NCBI GenBank assembly: GCA_902518595.1
Contig: CABYGR010000005.1
Location: 1 to 45,532 of the forward strand
Length of the DNA: 45,532 nucleotides
Source of the DNA: an uncultured Pelagibacteraceae bacterium
GTDB taxonomy: Bacteria; Pseudomonadota; Alphaproteobacteria; Pelagibacterales; Pelagibacteraceae
Reading direction: 5' to 3'
Positions 1-16,108 of this stretch are shown piece by piece. Numbering within the stretch: position 1 is the first letter of the stretch; each line of letters starts with the position of its first letter. The notes beneath the pieces were generated by a model that was not told the DNA's origin, made no database searches, and saw nothing but the letters and a program-made list of their open reading frames with translations. The position numbers and the translations under genes are program-made.

Positions 1-1
1 T

Positions 2-340
2 AAGCCAACTCTGAGCTTTAGTTCATCTGATAATTTCTTTAAAGTCTTATGGAATAACGCACTTAAGGATGAGATTGAAAATGATAAATTCAAAAGTGAT
101 TTTAACCACATGCGACAATTCAAATTTGACCATAAAGATATAAAAGCTTTTGAAATTTTGGGAATTTCTGTTGGTTTAAAATGGCAAAAAATACAGAAAA
201 AATTTAAAATCCTTGTCAAAAAATATCACCCCGATATAAATGCTGGAAATAAAAAATACGAGGAAAAACTAAAACAGATTACATTAGCTTACACACAGTT
301 AAAAAATACATATAGAGAAAAAATTGACACCAAATATTAA
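2..340 (+). CDS. DnaJ-like J-domain protein, 5' truncated by window edge
   Basis: Frame is open from base 2 ([28 protein letters not shown]...), longer than the tracked ORF at 110; J-domain core with HPD motif ([13 protein letters not shown]). Confidence 0.85.
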   Translation, partial: KPTLSFSSSDNFFKVLWNNALKDEIENDKFKSDFNHMRQFKFDHKDIKAFEILGISVGLKWQKIQKKFKILVKKYHPDINAGNKKYEEKLKQITLAYTQLKNTYREKIDTKY

Positions 341-1298
341 TTTACAACCAGATATAAAAATTTCTATCAAACAAACTTTTGGTTTGGATTCAGACATGGA
401 AGTTGATGCCTTCTCACAAAAAAGTGAGTACGTGCCTGAAATTGATAAAACATATAAATTTGATAGAGACACTACTCTTGCTCTTATCTCTGGATTTTCT
501 TTTAATAAAAGAGTTCTAGTTCAAGGATATCATGGCACAGGTAAATCTACTCATATTGAACAAATTGCTGCAAGATTAAACTGGCCGTGTATAAGAGTTA
601 ATCTAGATAGTCATATTAGTCGTATAGATCTAATTGGTAAAGATGCAATAGTTTTAGAAGATGGAAAACAAGTAACTCAATTTAATGAAGGAATATTACC
701 CTGGTCAATTCAAAATCCAGTGGCTCTTGTTTTTGATGAATATGATGCTGGTAGACCAGATGTAATGTTTGTTATTCAAAGAGTATTAGAAGCTGAAGGA
801 AATTTTACTCTTCTTGATAAAAACAAAGTTATAAAACAAAATAAATATTTTAGATTATTTGCAACTTCCAACACTGTTGGTTTAGGAGACACAACAGGTC
901 TTTATCATGGTACTCAGCAAATTAACCAAGGCCAAATGGATAGATGGAATATTGTAACAACTTTGAACTATCTAAGTCTTGAAAAAGAAATGGAAATAAT
1001 TTTAGCAAAAAATAAAAATTTAAATAATCAAAAAGGAAAAGAAAAAGTTGCAAATATGATTAAGGTTGCATCCTTAACTAGAAAAGGTTTTGTAGCTGGT
1101 GATATTTCAACTGTTATGAGTCCTCGTACTGTCATGCATTGGGCTGAAAATGCAGAAATTTTTAAAGATACAGGATATGCTTTTAGAGTAACTTTTTTAA
1201 ATAAATGTGATGAAATTGAAAAAAATACTATCGCTGAATATTACCAAAGATGTTTTGGTGAAGATCTTCCAGAGTCTCTTGTAAATATTCAAATATAA
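324..1298 (+). CDS. cobS: CobS-like AAA+ ATPase (cobaltochelatase small-subunit family)
   Basis: Walker [39 protein letters not shown], Walker [17 protein letters not shown]; followed directly by a CobT-like gene. Confidence 0.9.
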   Translation: MTPNINLQPDIKISIKQTFGLDSDMEVDAFSQKSEYVPEIDKTYKFDRDTTLALISGFSFNKRVLVQGYHGTGKSTHIEQIAARLNWPCIRVNLDSHISRIDLIGKDAIVLEDGKQVTQFNEGILPWSIQNPVALVFDEYDAGRPDVMFVIQRVLEAEGNFTLLDKNKVIKQNKYFRLFATSNTVGLGDTTGLYHGTQQINQGQMDRWNIVTTLNYLSLEKEMEIILAKNKNLNNQKGKEKVANMIKVASLTRKGFVAGDISTVMSPRTVMHWAENAEIFKDTGYAFRVTFLNKCDEIEKNTIAEYYQRCFGEDLPESLVNIQI

Positions 1299-3093
1299 TG
1301 AGCGAAGAGACGAACCTAAAAGAAAAATTAAGACAAGCTCTTGCATCAACAGTCAGGGTAATTTCTGACGATTTAGAATTAAAAATAAAATCTGAAGACA
1401 ATAAAAGTTCAAAAAAATTTGATTTTTTTGAATTAGATAATCTAAATAACAAAAATGACTTTATTAAAGCTAGAGCTAAAGCTGACTCTACCGCATTAAA
1501 GAAAAAATTTTCTAACGACGCAATATATAAAAAAAATTCACCTAATAATTCTAATTGTAAATCTCTTTACTCTATAGCAGAAAAAGTTAGATATGAAAGT
1601 TTAGGTGGTAAAATGCTAAAAGGAATAGAAAAAAACTTTAAAGAAAACTATAACCAGTTAATAAATTTAAAAAGAAAAGATCAATTAAAAACAAAAGAAG
1701 ATGTTCCTCTATCTGAAGCCTTTGAGCTTTATATGCTTAAAAACTTTCATAATATTAAATTAAATTCGTTAACGTCTAAAATGCTTAATTTTTGGGAAAA
1801 AGATTTTGATGAGTCAATTAAAGAACATTTAAAGTTTTTAAAAGATAATTTAGAGGATCAAAATAGATATAGTTTAAAGTTTTCAGAAATACTTCAAAAT
1901 TTAGATATCTTTCAAAATGATGATGAAACTGACTCAAGCAATGAAAACCAAGATAGTGGCCAAGACAATCCATCTAGTGAAGATCAAGAAAGTGAAAATA
2001 AAGATCAAAAAGATCAAAGAAAAGAAGAAGAAACTGAAGCAAGTTTGGATTCTGAATATGATATTGACGAATATAAAATGGATGAGCAGCTAGTTGATAC
2101 AGACTCTGAAAAACAAAGTTCCAATCAAGTAATAGAAAAAAAGAGTCTTAATGATCTAAATTTAGATTATAAAATTTATACAAATCAATTCGATGAAATA
2201 TTAAAAGCAGAAAATTTAGAAAATCTGGATGAAACTAATAAACTTAGAAAAACTTTAGATCAACAATTAGTTGGTTTTCAAGATATCGTAACTAAGCTTG
2301 CAAATAAACTTCAAAGACAACTTCTTGCAAAACAAAATAGAGCATGGGAATTTGATTTAGAGGAAGGTCTTTTAGATAGTTCAAAACTACCTAGAATAAT
2401 TATGGATCCATATAATTCTTTATCTTTTAAAAAAGAAAAAGATTTAGATTTTAAAGATACTATTGTAACACTTTTAATTGATAACTCTGGTTCTATGAGA
2501 GGAAGACCAATAACTATTGCAGCAATTTGTGCTGATATTTTATCTAGAACTTTAGAACGTTGTTCAGTGAAAGTTGAAATTTTAGGTTTTACTACAAAAA
2601 ATTGGAAGGGTGGTCAAAGTAGAGAGTTTTGGAATAAAGAAGGAAAGCCTAAAAAACCTGGAAGATTGAATGATTTGAGACATATAATTTATAAAGGTGC
2701 AGATACTCATTGGAGACAAGCCAAAAGCAACCTTGGGTTAATGTTGAAAGAAGGTTTGCTTAAAGAAAATATAGACGGAGAAGCAATCAATTGGGCATTT
2801 ACTAGATTAAAAAAACGTAAAGAAGAAAGAAAAATTTTAATGGTAATTTCTGATGGTGCTCCAGTTGATGACTCAACTTTATCAGTAAACTCTGGTGACT
2901 TCTTAGAAAAACATTTAAAAAAAATTGTAAAGTTTATTGAGGAAAAAACTGAGATAGAAATATTAGCGATTGGAATTGGTCATGATGTTTCAAGATATTA
3001 TAATCGAGCAATTAAGATTACGGATGTAAATGAACTTGGAGATGTTATGATCTCTCAACTAAGCTCATTATTTGATACAAAAAATAAATTACA

Positions 3094-3097
<4 letters not shown>
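1298..3097 (+). CDS. cobT: CobT-like VWA-domain protein (cobaltochelatase subunit family)
   Basis: Acidic central region ([33 protein letters not shown]) and C-terminal [24 protein letters not shown]; partner of the CobS-like ATPase. Confidence 0.9.
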
Positions 3098-6440
<3,343 letters not shown>

Positions 6441-6579
6441 TTATTTAGGAAAAAATAATTATAACATTTTTTAATAAAATTGCTTATTTTTAAATCTAAA
6501 ATTGCTAAAAAAATTGTCTAATATAGCTAATAAATTTATCTTATTTAATTATTATATGAATTAATTAAAATTTCTTTGA

Positions 6580-6670
6580 TGGCGGAGAGAATGGGATTCG
6601 AACCCATGAAAGAGATTACCCTTTACACGCTTTCCAAGCGTGCGCCTTCAACCACTCGGCCATCTCTCCA
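6580..6670 (-). tRNA. tRNA-Ser(GGA)
   Basis: Reverse complement ggagagatggccgagtggttgaaggcgcacgcttggaaagcgtg...gggttcgaatcccattctctccgcca: serine-type long variable arm, anticodon GGA, encoded CCA. Confidence 0.95.
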
Positions 6671-6673
6671 AAA

Positions 6674-7480
6674 TTACAATATATAAAATTTGTATTTTTC
6701 ATAATTTTCAATCAAATATTTTGGAAATGTGTTGTCCAAAATTACTTTTTTGTAATTATGACCTCTTTCAAAAAGGTCAATTCTATTTTCAATTTTAGAT
6801 TTTATAATATTTACATCTGAAAATTTTTTTTCACTAAACTCTGAATGTGCAAATGTTTTTAATTTAAGTGAAATCAATTCAGGTGACATTGTGTTATTAA
6901 AATGCCAACCACCCTCTTTAAATAATTCTATATTTTTTTCTTTATCAAGCCTGTAAAATTTATAATTTAAATTTTTTGATTTAACCTTTTGTCTCATAAA
7001 ATCTATAGATTTTAAATTTTTCTTTCTACATACTCTAGTCCCTTCCCAAGGTGACTCGTAAGGATTGTAAAGATTAAATTTGTAATTAAAACATCTTTGT
7101 AAAAAAATTCCATATTTTTTTTTTAAATCAAAGTTTTTAAATATTTTAGGATCAGGAATTTCATCTGGATCTGAAAAAAAAATATAATCATTAGGTTCTA
7201 CATTTGATAAATTCTCTAATAAAAATTCTCTTTGTATTGCTTGATTTTCCCATAAGTTTGTATTTTTTGGAAAAGGTTTTTCTAAAACTAAATATTTAAT
7301 TTTATCTGAGTTATAAATTTTGGTATTAAAATTTAATTTTTTTATATTATTACGGTGATCATATTTTGATTCACATATTACAAAATAATCTACGTATTCT
7401 TTTAAAATATTATATCTTAATTCAAATATAAAATTATTATCAAAAAAGGTAATGCAATCTATAATTTTATTCTTATCCAT
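6674..7480 (-). CDS. Glycosyltransferase family 17-like protein (MGAT3-like)
   Basis: IIDCITFFDNNFIFELRYNILKEYVDYFVICES and FFSDPDEIPDP are GT17-like motifs. Confidence 0.75.
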   Translation of the reverse strand: MDKNKIIDCITFFDNNFIFELRYNILKEYVDYFVICESKYDHRNNIKKLNFNTKIYNSDKIKYLVLEKPFPKNTNLWENQAIQREFLLENLSNVEPNDYIFFSDPDEIPDPKIFKNFDLKKKYGIFLQRCFNYKFNLYNPYESPWEGTRVCRKKNLKSIDFMRQKVKSKNLNYKFYRLDKEKNIELFKEGGWHFNNTMSPELISLKLKTFAHSEFSEKKFSDVNIIKSKIENRIDLFERGHNYKKVILDNTFPKYLIENYEKYKFYIL

Positions 7481-8504
7481 TAAGCCATCTATCTAAAATT
7501 TGAGAACTAATTAAAATTTCATTTTTTTTTGTACCTGGATAACTGGCTTCAATTCTATTATTCAAAATATCATCACTTATTCTCTCAATTTCTAAGGAAT
7601 AAATATTTTTTTTATTTTCCATCTTTAATAATTTTTTTTCCTTACCTTTAAGATAAATCTCACCAGCATCTGAATTCCATGTATTTGAAATTATAATTTT
7701 ACCATTTTTACCATTTATGATTGTTCGATTTCCAATATCATTTAAAAATGATGCAGTTATTTTTGATTTAAACTTATTATCAAAAAATAATTCTATTGAG
7801 CTTTCCACATCGATATCTTCAATCATATGTTTTTTATTATTAATTGATAATTTGAAATTTTTAATATCTATCCCATCTATCAAAGAGGCTATAAGTAAGC
7901 TCATTGAAACAGTATATGAACCATGGTCCAATATAGCACCTCCTCCTAATGATTTATTGAAAATTCTTTTTTGGTTATCAAGCTTCTGTGATTTAAAAAA
8001 TCCAAAAAATTTTTTTTTTGTTATTAAATTTTTTCCAAAAGAAGTTTCCATCGAAATAATATCTCCAATTTCATTACTTTTAATTAATTCAATAGTTTTC
8101 GTTATTTGAGGGTGATACCTAAACATAAAACCTTCTCCCAAAAAAAAATTATTTAAATTAGGGTGGCTTAATATTTTTTGAGCATCTTTAAAATTTATAA
8201 AGGCAGGTTTCTCAACTAATATATGTTTATTTAATTCAATAGACTTATATATCCATTCACTGTGAAAATTATTTGGTAATGCTATATAAATTATATCTAC
8301 TTCATTATTTTTTAACAATTTTTCATATTCGTCATAACAATTATTAGGACTAATGCTAAATTCATCTTTAAATTTAAATAATTTATTTTGTGTTTTACTG
8401 GCAATAGCTATTAACTTTGCATTTTTTATATTATAAAAAGATTTTGCAAATTTATATGCTATATTTCCTAGTCCAATAATTCCCCATTTAATGATACCAT
8501 TCAT
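7473..8504 (-). CDS. Gfo/Idh/MocA-family oxidoreductase
   Basis: Rossmann start KWGIIGLGNIAYKFAKSF; IALPNNFHSEWIYKSIELNKHILVEKPAF (EKP motif). Confidence 0.88.
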   Translation of the reverse strand: MNGIIKWGIIGLGNIAYKFAKSFYNIKNAKLIAIASKTQNKLFKFKDEFSISPNNCYDEYEKLLKNNEVDIIYIALPNNFHSEWIYKSIELNKHILVEKPAFINFKDAQKILSHPNLNNFFLGEGFMFRYHPQITKTIELIKSNEIGDIISMETSFGKNLITKKKFFGFFKSQKLDNQKRIFNKSLGGGAILDHGSYTVSMSLLIASLIDGIDIKNFKLSINNKKHMIEDIDVESSIELFFDNKFKSKITASFLNDIGNRTIINGKNGKIIISNTWNSDAGEIYLKGKEKKLLKMENKKNIYSLEIERISDDILNNRIEASYPGTKKNEILISSQILDRWLNG

Positions 8505-8527
8505 ATTATAATGATACTTTACAATAA

Positions 8528-9625
8528 ATGATTAAGAAAAAAATAAAATTATATTACAAGAATGTTATTTCAAAAACTTTTGAAAATATTCATGGAAAAG
8601 TATTTTTAAAAAAAAACACATCCACCTTATTAGATATATCTCAAGTAAATGACCCATTTTTCAGATCATATGAAAACAAAAAATATAATATTTACATAGT
8701 AAAAAAGGCAAGAATATTTACTGATAATAATGAAAATGTTGCTGTTATAAAAAATAATATATTAATTCCTAAATCATCATTTCAACAAATAAAAGGAAGA
8801 TTACATGATGCAAAATATAACTCTGTTATTAAAAAAGGTACACCTTCCTTTGTCAAAAAAATCTCTGGTACAGTTCTAAATTTAGCGCAAGGAGGAAGTG
8901 GAAATAATTATTTTCATTTTTTTTTTGATATAATTCCAAAAATATATCTTGTTAAAAAAAAGATAAAAAAAAAAATAAATTTTTACTATGTATCTGCTCC
9001 AAAAAAATGGCAAATTAAAATATTCAAAATTTTAGGTATTGCAAAAAATACATTGATTAGTAGTTCTAAAAATAAACATATATTTGCTGATGAAATAATA
9101 TCTTTAGACCACCCTTGGTATAAAAAAGGTTATATTCAAAATCAAGTTAAAAAAATACCTAGATGGATAATTCTAGTTAATAGAAAAATATTTTTAAATA
9201 AAGCTAAAAAAGTTAAAATTATGAATAAAATTTTTTTAGATAGATCAAGTTCAAAATTTAATCATTGCCAGATTTACAATCAAAAAGAAGTTAATAAATG
9301 GATTAGAAAAAACAAAATAAAATCCTATAAACCAGAAAAACTCTCTCTTGAAAAACAGATATATCTTTTCAATAAGGCTTCAATTATTCTAGGTGCACAT
9401 GGTGCTGCTTTTACAAATATAATTTTTTGTAAGCCTGGAACAAAAGTCATTGAAATAATACCAGCAGATCATCCAAATAGAAAATGTGAGAGAATTAGTA
9501 AAATTCTTAAGTTAAAATATTTTAGAATTAATACCAAGCCTGATAATGTTAATAAAAATTTTCCATATAGAATTCATTTAGAAAAAAAACATTTAAAAAT
9601 GATTAATAAAGTAATTAATCTTTAG
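8528..9625 (+). CDS. Glycosyltransferase family 61 (DUF563-like)
   Basis: [21 protein letters not shown] and C-terminal [26 protein letters not shown], typical of GT61. Confidence 0.8.
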   Translation: MIKKKIKLYYKNVISKTFENIHGKVFLKKNTSTLLDISQVNDPFFRSYENKKYNIYIVKKARIFTDNNENVAVIKNNILIPKSSFQQIKGRLHDAKYNSVIKKGTPSFVKKISGTVLNLAQGGSGNNYFHFFFDIIPKIYLVKKKIKKKINFYYVSAPKKWQIKIFKILGIAKNTLISSSKNKHIFADEIISLDHPWYKKGYIQNQVKKIPRWIILVNRKIFLNKAKKVKIMNKIFLDRSSSKFNHCQIYNQKEVNKWIRKNKIKSYKPEKLSLEKQIYLFNKASIILGAHGAAFTNIIFCKPGTKVIEIIPADHPNRKCERISKILKLKYFRINTKPDNVNKNFPYRIHLEKKHLKMINKVINL

Positions 9626-11420
9626 TAATTTTTAAAACACCTATAAAGGCCTCTTGAGGAATTTCTACCCTACCAAATTGTTTGGATCTAGCTTTACCTT
9701 TTTTCTGTTTTTCTAATAATTTTCTTTTTCTATCAGTAGCTCCTCCTCCATGAATTTTTGTTAAAACATCTTTTTTAAAGCCTTTGATCGTCTCTCGGGC
9801 AATAATTTTACCTCCAATAGCAGCCTGTAAAGGTATCATGAAATTATGTCTTGGAATTAAATCTTTCAATTTTTCACAAACTTCTCTTCCTGTCCTTTGA
9901 GCAAAATCTTTATGTATCATCATTGCAAGAGCATCTACTGGCTCTCCATTTACAAGAATACCCAATTTAACTAAATCACCTTCTCGATGACCTATAATTT
10001 CATAATCAAAACTTGCATAACCACTAGTCATAGATTTTATTCGATCATTAAAATCAAATACAACTTCATTTAAGGGAAGCTCATAACTTAAAACTGCTCT
10101 ATTTCCTGAGTAATTTAAGTTTGTTTGTTGACCTCTTTTATCCTGACATAATTTGATTATTGAACCCAAATATTGGTCTGGAGTAATAATTGTTGCTTTT
10201 ATCCAAGGTTCTTCTATGGACTTTATCAGTGTAGGATTAGGAAGACTTGATGGATTTTGTAAATCAGTAGAATTTCCATCATTAAAATTTATCCTATAAA
10301 CAACACCTGGTGTTGTCGTTAGTAAGTTAACATCAAATTCTCTCTCTAATCTTTCTGTTATAATTTCAAGATGAAGTAATCCTAAAAAACCACATCTAAA
10401 TCCCAATCCTAAAGCAGAGGAAGACTCCGCCTCAAAAGAAAAACTTGCATCATTAAGTTGTAATTTTGCTAATCCATCTTTTAATTTTTGATATTCGGAA
10501 CTATCAACTGGAAATAATCCACAAAAAACAACTGGCTTACTTGGTTTAAATCCAGGTAACGCTTCTATTTTAGGTTTTAACGCATCACAGATGGTATCAC
10601 CAACCTTTGTTTCAGATAAAACTTTAATACCAGTAGTAATAAATCCAATTTCTCCTGAATTCAATTCAGTTATATCTTTAGCTTTAGGTGTAAAAACTCC
10701 TACTTTTTCTACAATATAATCTTGATTTGTTGAAATCATTTTAATTTTCATATTTTTAGTAATTTTACCATTAATGACTCTTACTAAAATTACTACTCCC
10801 AAATAAGTATCATACCAACTATCAACCAATAAACATTTTAAATCTTCATTAGGATTTCCCTTTGGACCAGGTAGTTGACTGATAATCTGTTCTAGAATTT
10901 CTTCAATGCCTTCACCCGTTTTTCCTGAACATGGTACTGCATTTTCAGTGTCTATACCAATTACATCTTCTATTTGTTTATTTGTTCTCTCTAAATCTGA
11001 TGCTGGTAAATCTATTTTATTTAATACAGGAATAATTTCATGATTGATGTCTAATGCTTGATAAACATTTGCTAAGGTTTGAGCTTCAACTCCTTGGGTG
11101 CTATCCACAATTAATATTGATCCCTCACACGCATAAAGAGATCTGCTAACTTCATAACTAAAGTCTACATGTCCAGGTGTATCTATAATATTTAGAATAT
11201 ATTCTTTTCCATTTTTTGCTTTGTAATTTAATTTAACGGTTTGAGCTTTAATAGTTATTCCCCTTTCTCTTTCAATATCCATAGAGTCTAAAACTTGTGC
11301 TTTCATTTCACGTTCAGTCAGTCCACCACACTTATGTATAATTCTATCAGCTATAGTTGATTTGCCATGATCAATGTGAGCAATGATTGCAAAATTTCTT
11401 ATATTATCAATAGTGCTCAT
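9615..11420 (-). CDS. lepA: Elongation factor 4 (LepA GTPase)
   Basis: [36 protein letters not shown]-terminal [28 protein letters not shown]-type tail. Confidence 0.96.
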   Translation of the reverse strand: MSTIDNIRNFAIIAHIDHGKSTIADRIIHKCGGLTEREMKAQVLDSMDIERERGITIKAQTVKLNYKAKNGKEYILNIIDTPGHVDFSYEVSRSLYACEGSILIVDSTQGVEAQTLANVYQALDINHEIIPVLNKIDLPASDLERTNKQIEDVIGIDTENAVPCSGKTGEGIEEILEQIISQLPGPKGNPNEDLKCLLVDSWYDTYLGVVILVRVINGKITKNMKIKMISTNQDYIVEKVGVFTPKAKDITELNSGEIGFITTGIKVLSETKVGDTICDALKPKIEALPGFKPSKPVVFCGLFPVDSSEYQKLKDGLAKLQLNDASFSFEAESSSALGLGFRCGFLGLLHLEIITERLEREFDVNLLTTTPGVVYRINFNDGNSTDLQNPSSLPNPTLIKSIEEPWIKATIITPDQYLGSIIKLCQDKRGQQTNLNYSGNRAVLSYELPLNEVVFDFNDRIKSMTSGYASFDYEIIGHREGDLVKLGILVNGEPVDALAMMIHKDFAQRTGREVCEKLKDLIPRHNFMIPLQAAIGGKIIARETIKGFKKDVLTKIHGGGATDRKRKLLEKQKKGKARSKQFGRVEIPQEAFIGVLKITKD

Positions 11421-11427
11421 TTAATTT

Positions 11428-13836
11428 TTAGGATCGAATTTTGGCACCTGTTTTATTTTCTACAGTTTCAATGATTAGTTTATTTATTTTTTCTAAATCA
11501 CTGTCTTTCAATGTTTTTTCAGATGATTGAATTGTTACACTAATTGCTATTGATTTTTGATCTTCAGGAATATTCTCACCCTCGTAAACATCAAAAACCT
11601 TTACGTTACTAATTAAATTTAAATCAACACTTAAAATTGCATTTATTAAATCTTGTGAACTTACATCTTTATTTATTATAAATGCAAAATCTCTCTCAGA
11701 TTTTTGGAAATCTGAAACTGTAAATTTTGTTTTTTGATCATTTAATGTTTTTTTAGGTAATTTCAAATCATCCACAAAAATTTCAAAGCCTACAAGGGAC
11801 TCTGTTTTAATATCTATTTTTTTAATAATATTAGGATGAATTTCACCAAAATAGGCTGCTACTTTATCCTTTTCCTTGTTCAAAAATAGTCTACCTGATT
11901 TCCCAGGGTGATAATAGTTAGGTGTTTCACTATCTATAAAAAATTTATCAGAGTCATAACCAGCCTCAACTAAAGTTTGGACTACATCTCTTTTAACATC
12001 AAATACATCTACGTTTCTTTCCCTATCAATCCAGGATTGTCTATATTTTTTTCCTGCTGATAAACCACAAACTAGTGTATTTTGTTCTCCGGGATTAGAA
12101 CCAGTAAAAATAGGACCTATTTCAAATATTGATAAATCTTTAAAACCTCTATCCAGATTTTTAATCATATGCATAATTAAATTTGAGAATATTGAATTTC
12201 TTAAAACCCCCAACTCAGAACTTATGGGATTTACAATTTTAATTTCTTTATTCTTTCCTTTGAAATAATTGTTATAGTTTGAATCTGTAAATGACCAAGT
12301 GATTGCCTCTAAATACCCTTTTGAAGCTATTGCTCTTTGTAAATAATGAAATAACTTTTGTGGTTTAGTTAAAGTAGATTTCGTTCTTTCTTTTACTGGA
12401 TCTATAACTTTAATCTTATCATAGCCAATAATTCTTACTAACTCCTCAATAATATCTACTTCTTGTAAAATATCTGGCCTCCATGATGGGATACTTAATC
12501 TTAAAGTTTTTTTTTCTTTTTTAATTTCAAAACCAAGATCTTCTAATATTTTAAGCATTTCTTTAATTGAAATTTTAAAACCAGTTATTTTGTCAAATAG
12601 ATTAGGATCAAACTTTATAGATCTGGCTTTGTAAGATTCAATTTTCTGAACATCTATTTTACTTATTTCACCTCCACAAATTTCTTTAATCAATGATGCA
12701 GCTTTATTTAAACCTTCCTCAATAGATAATGGGTCAATACCTCTTTCAAATCTAAACTTTGCATCTGTATCAAGATTTAATTTTTTTGCCGTACTTCTAA
12801 TTGATCTAGGTTCAAAATAGGCAGATTCTAATAGTATATTTTTTGTATCAAATTCTGTACCTGATCTTATACCTCCAATAATTCCGCCTAATCCTAATAC
12901 ACCCTTATTATCGCTTATTACACACATGCCCTTTTCCAATTTATATTTTTTATTATCAAGAGCTGTAAACTCTTCTTCTGATTTAGAGTTTCGAACTATA
13001 ATGTCTTTTTCAATTTTGTCTGCATCATAAGCATGCAAAGGACGGTTAATATCAAGCATAATAAAATTCGTAATATCAACTATTGCTGAAATTGGTTTTT
13101 GACCAATTGAAACTAGTTTATCTTTTAACCATTGTGGACTTTCAGTATTTTTTACATTAGTAATCAAGCAGCTTCCGAAAGTAATACATCCTTGACCCTT
13201 TTCATCATTGATTTTTACCTTTATACTTTGTTTAGTATTTGATTTAATTTTTTTAACTTTTGAATCTTTCATCTTACCAAATCCTGAGGCAGCAAGATCT
13301 CTAGCTATTCCTCTGACCCCAAGACAATCTGGTCTATTAGGTGTAATTGATAAATCAATAAGGTTTGAATTTGATTTTGAAAAATAACTCTTTCCAATAC
13401 TTTTTTCATATTTTATTGATGATAATTCCGATATTCCGTCACTTTCATCTGACAAATTCAATTCAGCTTCTGAACAAAGCATTCCGTGAGAAGTAACTCC
13501 TCTAATTTTAGCCTCTACTAATTTTACTTTATTTTTTGGAATAACTGCACCTGGAGGGGCATATACAGTAATCAATCCTTCAATTGCATTTGAAGCTCCA
13601 CATACAACTTTTTTTAGTTCTTTTTCTCCAACATCAACGTCACAAATTTTAAGTCTATCAGCGTTTGGGTGTTTTACAGTTTTAATAATTTTTGCTACTT
13701 TAAATAATTCTTTTTCGGCAGATATGTTTTCCACACTTTCGACCTCTAAACCTATATTAGTAAGTTGCTCTAAAAGATTTTCTTCTTTTGAATTAGTCTT
13801 TAAATGATCTTTCAGCCAATCAAATGTGATCTTCAT
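11428..13836 (-). CDS. pheT: Phenylalanyl-tRNA synthetase beta subunit
   Basis: [12 protein letters not shown] start, EMAP/tRNA-binding domain ([15 protein letters not shown]), B3/B4 and C-terminal FDX-ACB domain; downstream of pheS. Confidence 0.95.
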   Translation of the reverse strand: MKITFDWLKDHLKTNSKEENLLEQLTNIGLEVESVENISAEKELFKVAKIIKTVKHPNADRLKICDVDVGEKELKKVVCGASNAIEGLITVYAPPGAVIPKNKVKLVEAKIRGVTSHGMLCSEAELNLSDESDGISELSSIKYEKSIGKSYFSKSNSNLIDLSITPNRPDCLGVRGIARDLAASGFGKMKDSKVKKIKSNTKQSIKVKINDEKGQGCITFGSCLITNVKNTESPQWLKDKLVSIGQKPISAIVDITNFIMLDINRPLHAYDADKIEKDIIVRNSKSEEEFTALDNKKYKLEKGMCVISDNKGVLGLGGIIGGIRSGTEFDTKNILLESAYFEPRSIRSTAKKLNLDTDAKFRFERGIDPLSIEEGLNKAASLIKEICGGEISKIDVQKIESYKARSIKFDPNLFDKITGFKISIKEMLKILEDLGFEIKKEKKTLRLSIPSWRPDILQEVDIIEELVRIIGYDKIKVIDPVKERTKSTLTKPQKLFHYLQRAIASKGYLEAITWSFTDSNYNNYFKGKNKEIKIVNPISSELGVLRNSIFSNLIMHMIKNLDRGFKDLSIFEIGPIFTGSNPGEQNTLVCGLSAGKKYRQSWIDRERNVDVFDVKRDVVQTLVEAGYDSDKFFIDSETPNYYHPGKSGRLFLNKEKDKVAAYFGEIHPNIIKKIDIKTESLVGFEIFVDDLKLPKKTLNDQKTKFTVSDFQKSERDFAFIINKDVSSQDLINAILSVDLNLISNVKVFDVYEGENIPEDQKSIAISVTIQSSEKTLKDSDLEKINKLIIETVENKTGAKIRS

Positions 13837-14900
13837 CTACTTAAACCTCTATAATTTGTTGGTACATCTAAAGGATCAAATCCATAATGATTTAACCATC
13901 TGTAATCACAATCAAAGAAAGATCTTAAGTCATTAATGCCATATTTAAGCATTGCTAATCTATCTATTCCAATACCAAATGCATATCCCTGAAACTTTGT
14001 TGGATCAACTTTTACATTTTTTAAAACATTTGGATGAACCATTCCACATCCTAAAATTTCAAGCCATTGATCCCCTTCACCTATTATAATTTTTCCATTT
14101 TTCATTTCATATCCAATATCAACTTCAGCAGAAGGTTCTGTAAAAGGAAAATGACTTGGTCTAAACCTCATTTTAATTTTTTTAACTTCAAAAAACTCTT
14201 TTATAAAATAATTTAAACAACCTTTTAAGTGACCCATATTTATGCCATTATCTATATGGAGACCTTCAACTTGATGAAACATTGGAGAATGTGTTTGATC
14301 ACTATCGGATCTATAAGTTCTACCAGGCGCAATAATCTTAAATGGTGGTTTATCATTCAACATAGTTCTTATTTGAACAGGAGAAGTATGAGTGCGTAAT
14401 AGTCTTTCTTTTTTTTCATCAAGATAAAATGTATCATGCATGTCCCTTGCAGGATGATTATCTGGAGTATTTAATGCAGTAAAATTATTATACTCATTTT
14501 CAACATCTGGACCTTCTTCAATACTAAAACCTATTTCAGAAAAAATAGACGATATTTCATCAATTGTTTGGGAAACTGGGTGAATTTTTCCTCTAACAAA
14601 ATTTCTTTCAGGTAATGTTACATCAATTTTTTCTTTTTCTAATTTTTTATTAATTTCTACATTTTGAATTTCATCTAGTTTAAATTCTATTAAATTTTGT
14701 AATTCATCTTTAATAACATTTAGATCTGAAGCAAATTTTTTTCTTTCACTCTCAGCAATAGATCCTATTTTTTTAAATTGTGATGAGACCAGTCCATTTT
14801 TTCCAAATAGTTCGGACTTTATTTTGTTTAGTTCTAAAAGATTTAGTTTACCATTTAGTTTTGAAAGATATTCATCTTTTATTTTTTTAAGATCAGACAT
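13833..14900 (-). CDS. pheS: Phenylalanyl-tRNA synthetase alpha subunit
   Basis: [49 protein letters not shown]. Confidence 0.96.
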   Translation of the reverse strand: MSDLKKIKDEYLSKLNGKLNLLELNKIKSELFGKNGLVSSQFKKIGSIAESERKKFASDLNVIKDELQNLIEFKLDEIQNVEINKKLEKEKIDVTLPERNFVRGKIHPVSQTIDEISSIFSEIGFSIEEGPDVENEYNNFTALNTPDNHPARDMHDTFYLDEKKERLLRTHTSPVQIRTMLNDKPPFKIIAPGRTYRSDSDQTHSPMFHQVEGLHIDNGINMGHLKGCLNYFIKEFFEVKKIKMRFRPSHFPFTEPSAEVDIGYEMKNGKIIIGEGDQWLEILGCGMVHPNVLKNVKVDPTKFQGYAFGIGIDRLAMLKYGINDLRSFFDCDYRWLNHYGFDPLDVPTNYRGLSR

Positions 14901-14943
14901 CTTTACAGATTATTTCTTCGGTGAAATAAAACAATAGTGAAGA

Positions 14944-15300
14944 TTAATTTAAAGCAGATTGTGCTTTTTGAACTATAGTTTTAAAAGCTTCTGGGCTATC
15001 ATAAGCGATTTCTGCTAAAATTTTTCTATCAATTGTTATTCCACATTTATTCAATCCATTAATAAACTTAGAATAAGTTAAACCTTCAGCCCTCACACCA
15101 GCATTAATTCTTTGTATCCAAAGGGACTTAAAATCTCTTTTTTTATTTCTTCGATCTCTGTAAGCATATTGCATAGCTTTTTCCATTGCTTGCTTTGCAA
15201 CTCTAATCGTATTTTTTCGTCTGCCCCATTGTCCTTTGACAGCTTTTAAAACTTTTTTATGTTTTGCTCGGCTAGTTACACCTCTTTTAACTCTTGCCAT
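14944..15300 (-). CDS. rplT: 50S ribosomal protein L20
   Basis: [38 protein letters not shown]...[10 protein letters not shown]. Confidence 0.97.
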   Translation of the reverse strand: MARVKRGVTSRAKHKKVLKAVKGQWGRRKNTIRVAKQAMEKAMQYAYRDRRNKKRDFKSLWIQRINAGVRAEGLTYSKFINGLNKCGITIDRKILAEIAYDSPEAFKTIVQKAQSALN

Positions 15301-15301
15301 T

Positions 15302-15529
15302 TTATCCTCTTAAACTGTAGGGCATATACGATTTAACGATTTTACCATCTTGTTTTTTCATCGTTGTTGTGCCTCTTAACTTACGTATTTGCGAATTTGT
15401 TCTTTTAATCATGCCATGTCTTTTACCAGCTTGAGCAGTCATAACCTTACCTCTGGCTGATATCTTAAATCTTTTTTTTGCTGAGCTTTTAGTTTTAAGT
15501 TTTGGCATAATTTCTGCGAGGTTATACAA
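15302..15529 (-). CDS. rpmI: 50S ribosomal protein L35; true start probably MPKLKTKSS, 8th codon of the tracked ORF
   Basis: [22 protein letters not shown]...RLRG-type ending; between infC and rplT. Confidence 0.95.
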   Translation of the reverse strand: MYNLAEIMPKLKTKSSAKKRFKISARGKVMTAQAGKRHGMIKRTNSQIRKLRGTTTMKKQDGKIVKSYMPYSLRG

Positions 15530-15562
15530 AGAATGATTTAAATTTACAACCTTAATTAAAGC

Positions 15563-16108
15563 TTATAATGGTTGAATTACCATAATCATCTGCTTACCAT
15601 CAAACTTTGGTTGCAATTCTACCTTACTCACTTCTTTCATGTCTTCTTTAATTTTGGTCATTAATTGATTGCCTAAATGAGAATGTTGAAGCTCTCTTCC
15701 TTTAAATCTAATAGTAAATTTAACTTTATCACCTTTAGATATAAATTTTTTAGCATTTTTTACTTTAAATTCATAATCATGGGTCTCTGTAACTGGTCTC
15801 ATTTTAATTTCTTTAAGTAAAACTATTTTTTGTTTTTTTTTTGCAAGGTTAGCTTTTTTTTGAGAATCATATTTAAACTTACCCATATCCATAATTTTAC
15901 AAACTGGGGGTTTAGCATTTGGTGAAATCTCAATTAAGTCTAGGCCTTGGTTTTTAGCAATTGATATAGCCTCATTGGTACTCAGAATTCCTAAATTCTC
16001 TCCATCATTAGTTATTACCTGAACATCTGGAGATGAAATTCTATTATTAGACCTTGGTCCTCTATCCTTAGTTCTTTTTTGGAAATAATTTTGTTTGAAA
16101 TCTGCCAC
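15563..16108 (-). CDS. infC: Translation initiation factor IF-3 (GTG start)
   Basis: RISSPDVQVITNDGENLGILSTNEAISIAKNQGLDLIEISPNAKPPVCKIMDMGKFKY; start codon on minus strand reads GTG at 16108-16106. Confidence 0.96.
   Translation of the reverse strand: MADFKQNYFQKRTKDRGPRSNNRISSPDVQVITNDGENLGILSTNEAISIAKNQGLDLIEISPNAKPPVCKIMDMGKFKYDSQKKANLAKKKQKIVLLKEIKMRPVTETHDYEFKVKNAKKFISKGDKVKFTIRFKGRELQHSHLGNQLMTKIKEDMKEVSKVELQPKFDGKQMIMVIQPL

Noticed and set aside
1228-1452. 74-aa minus-strand ORF across the cobS/cobT junction
   Set aside because: Entirely antisense to two well-supported genes.
6471-6530. Direct repeats of AAAATTGCT upstream of gyrB
   Set aside because: Two short AT-rich copies; expected by chance in this composition.
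7717-8109. 130-aa plus-strand ORF
   Set aside because: Antisense to the Gfo/Idh/MocA gene; no domain signature.
6674-9625. Possible prophage or integrative element at tRNA-Ser
   Set aside because: No integrase, phage genes or duplicated tRNA end; retained only as a glycan islet observation.
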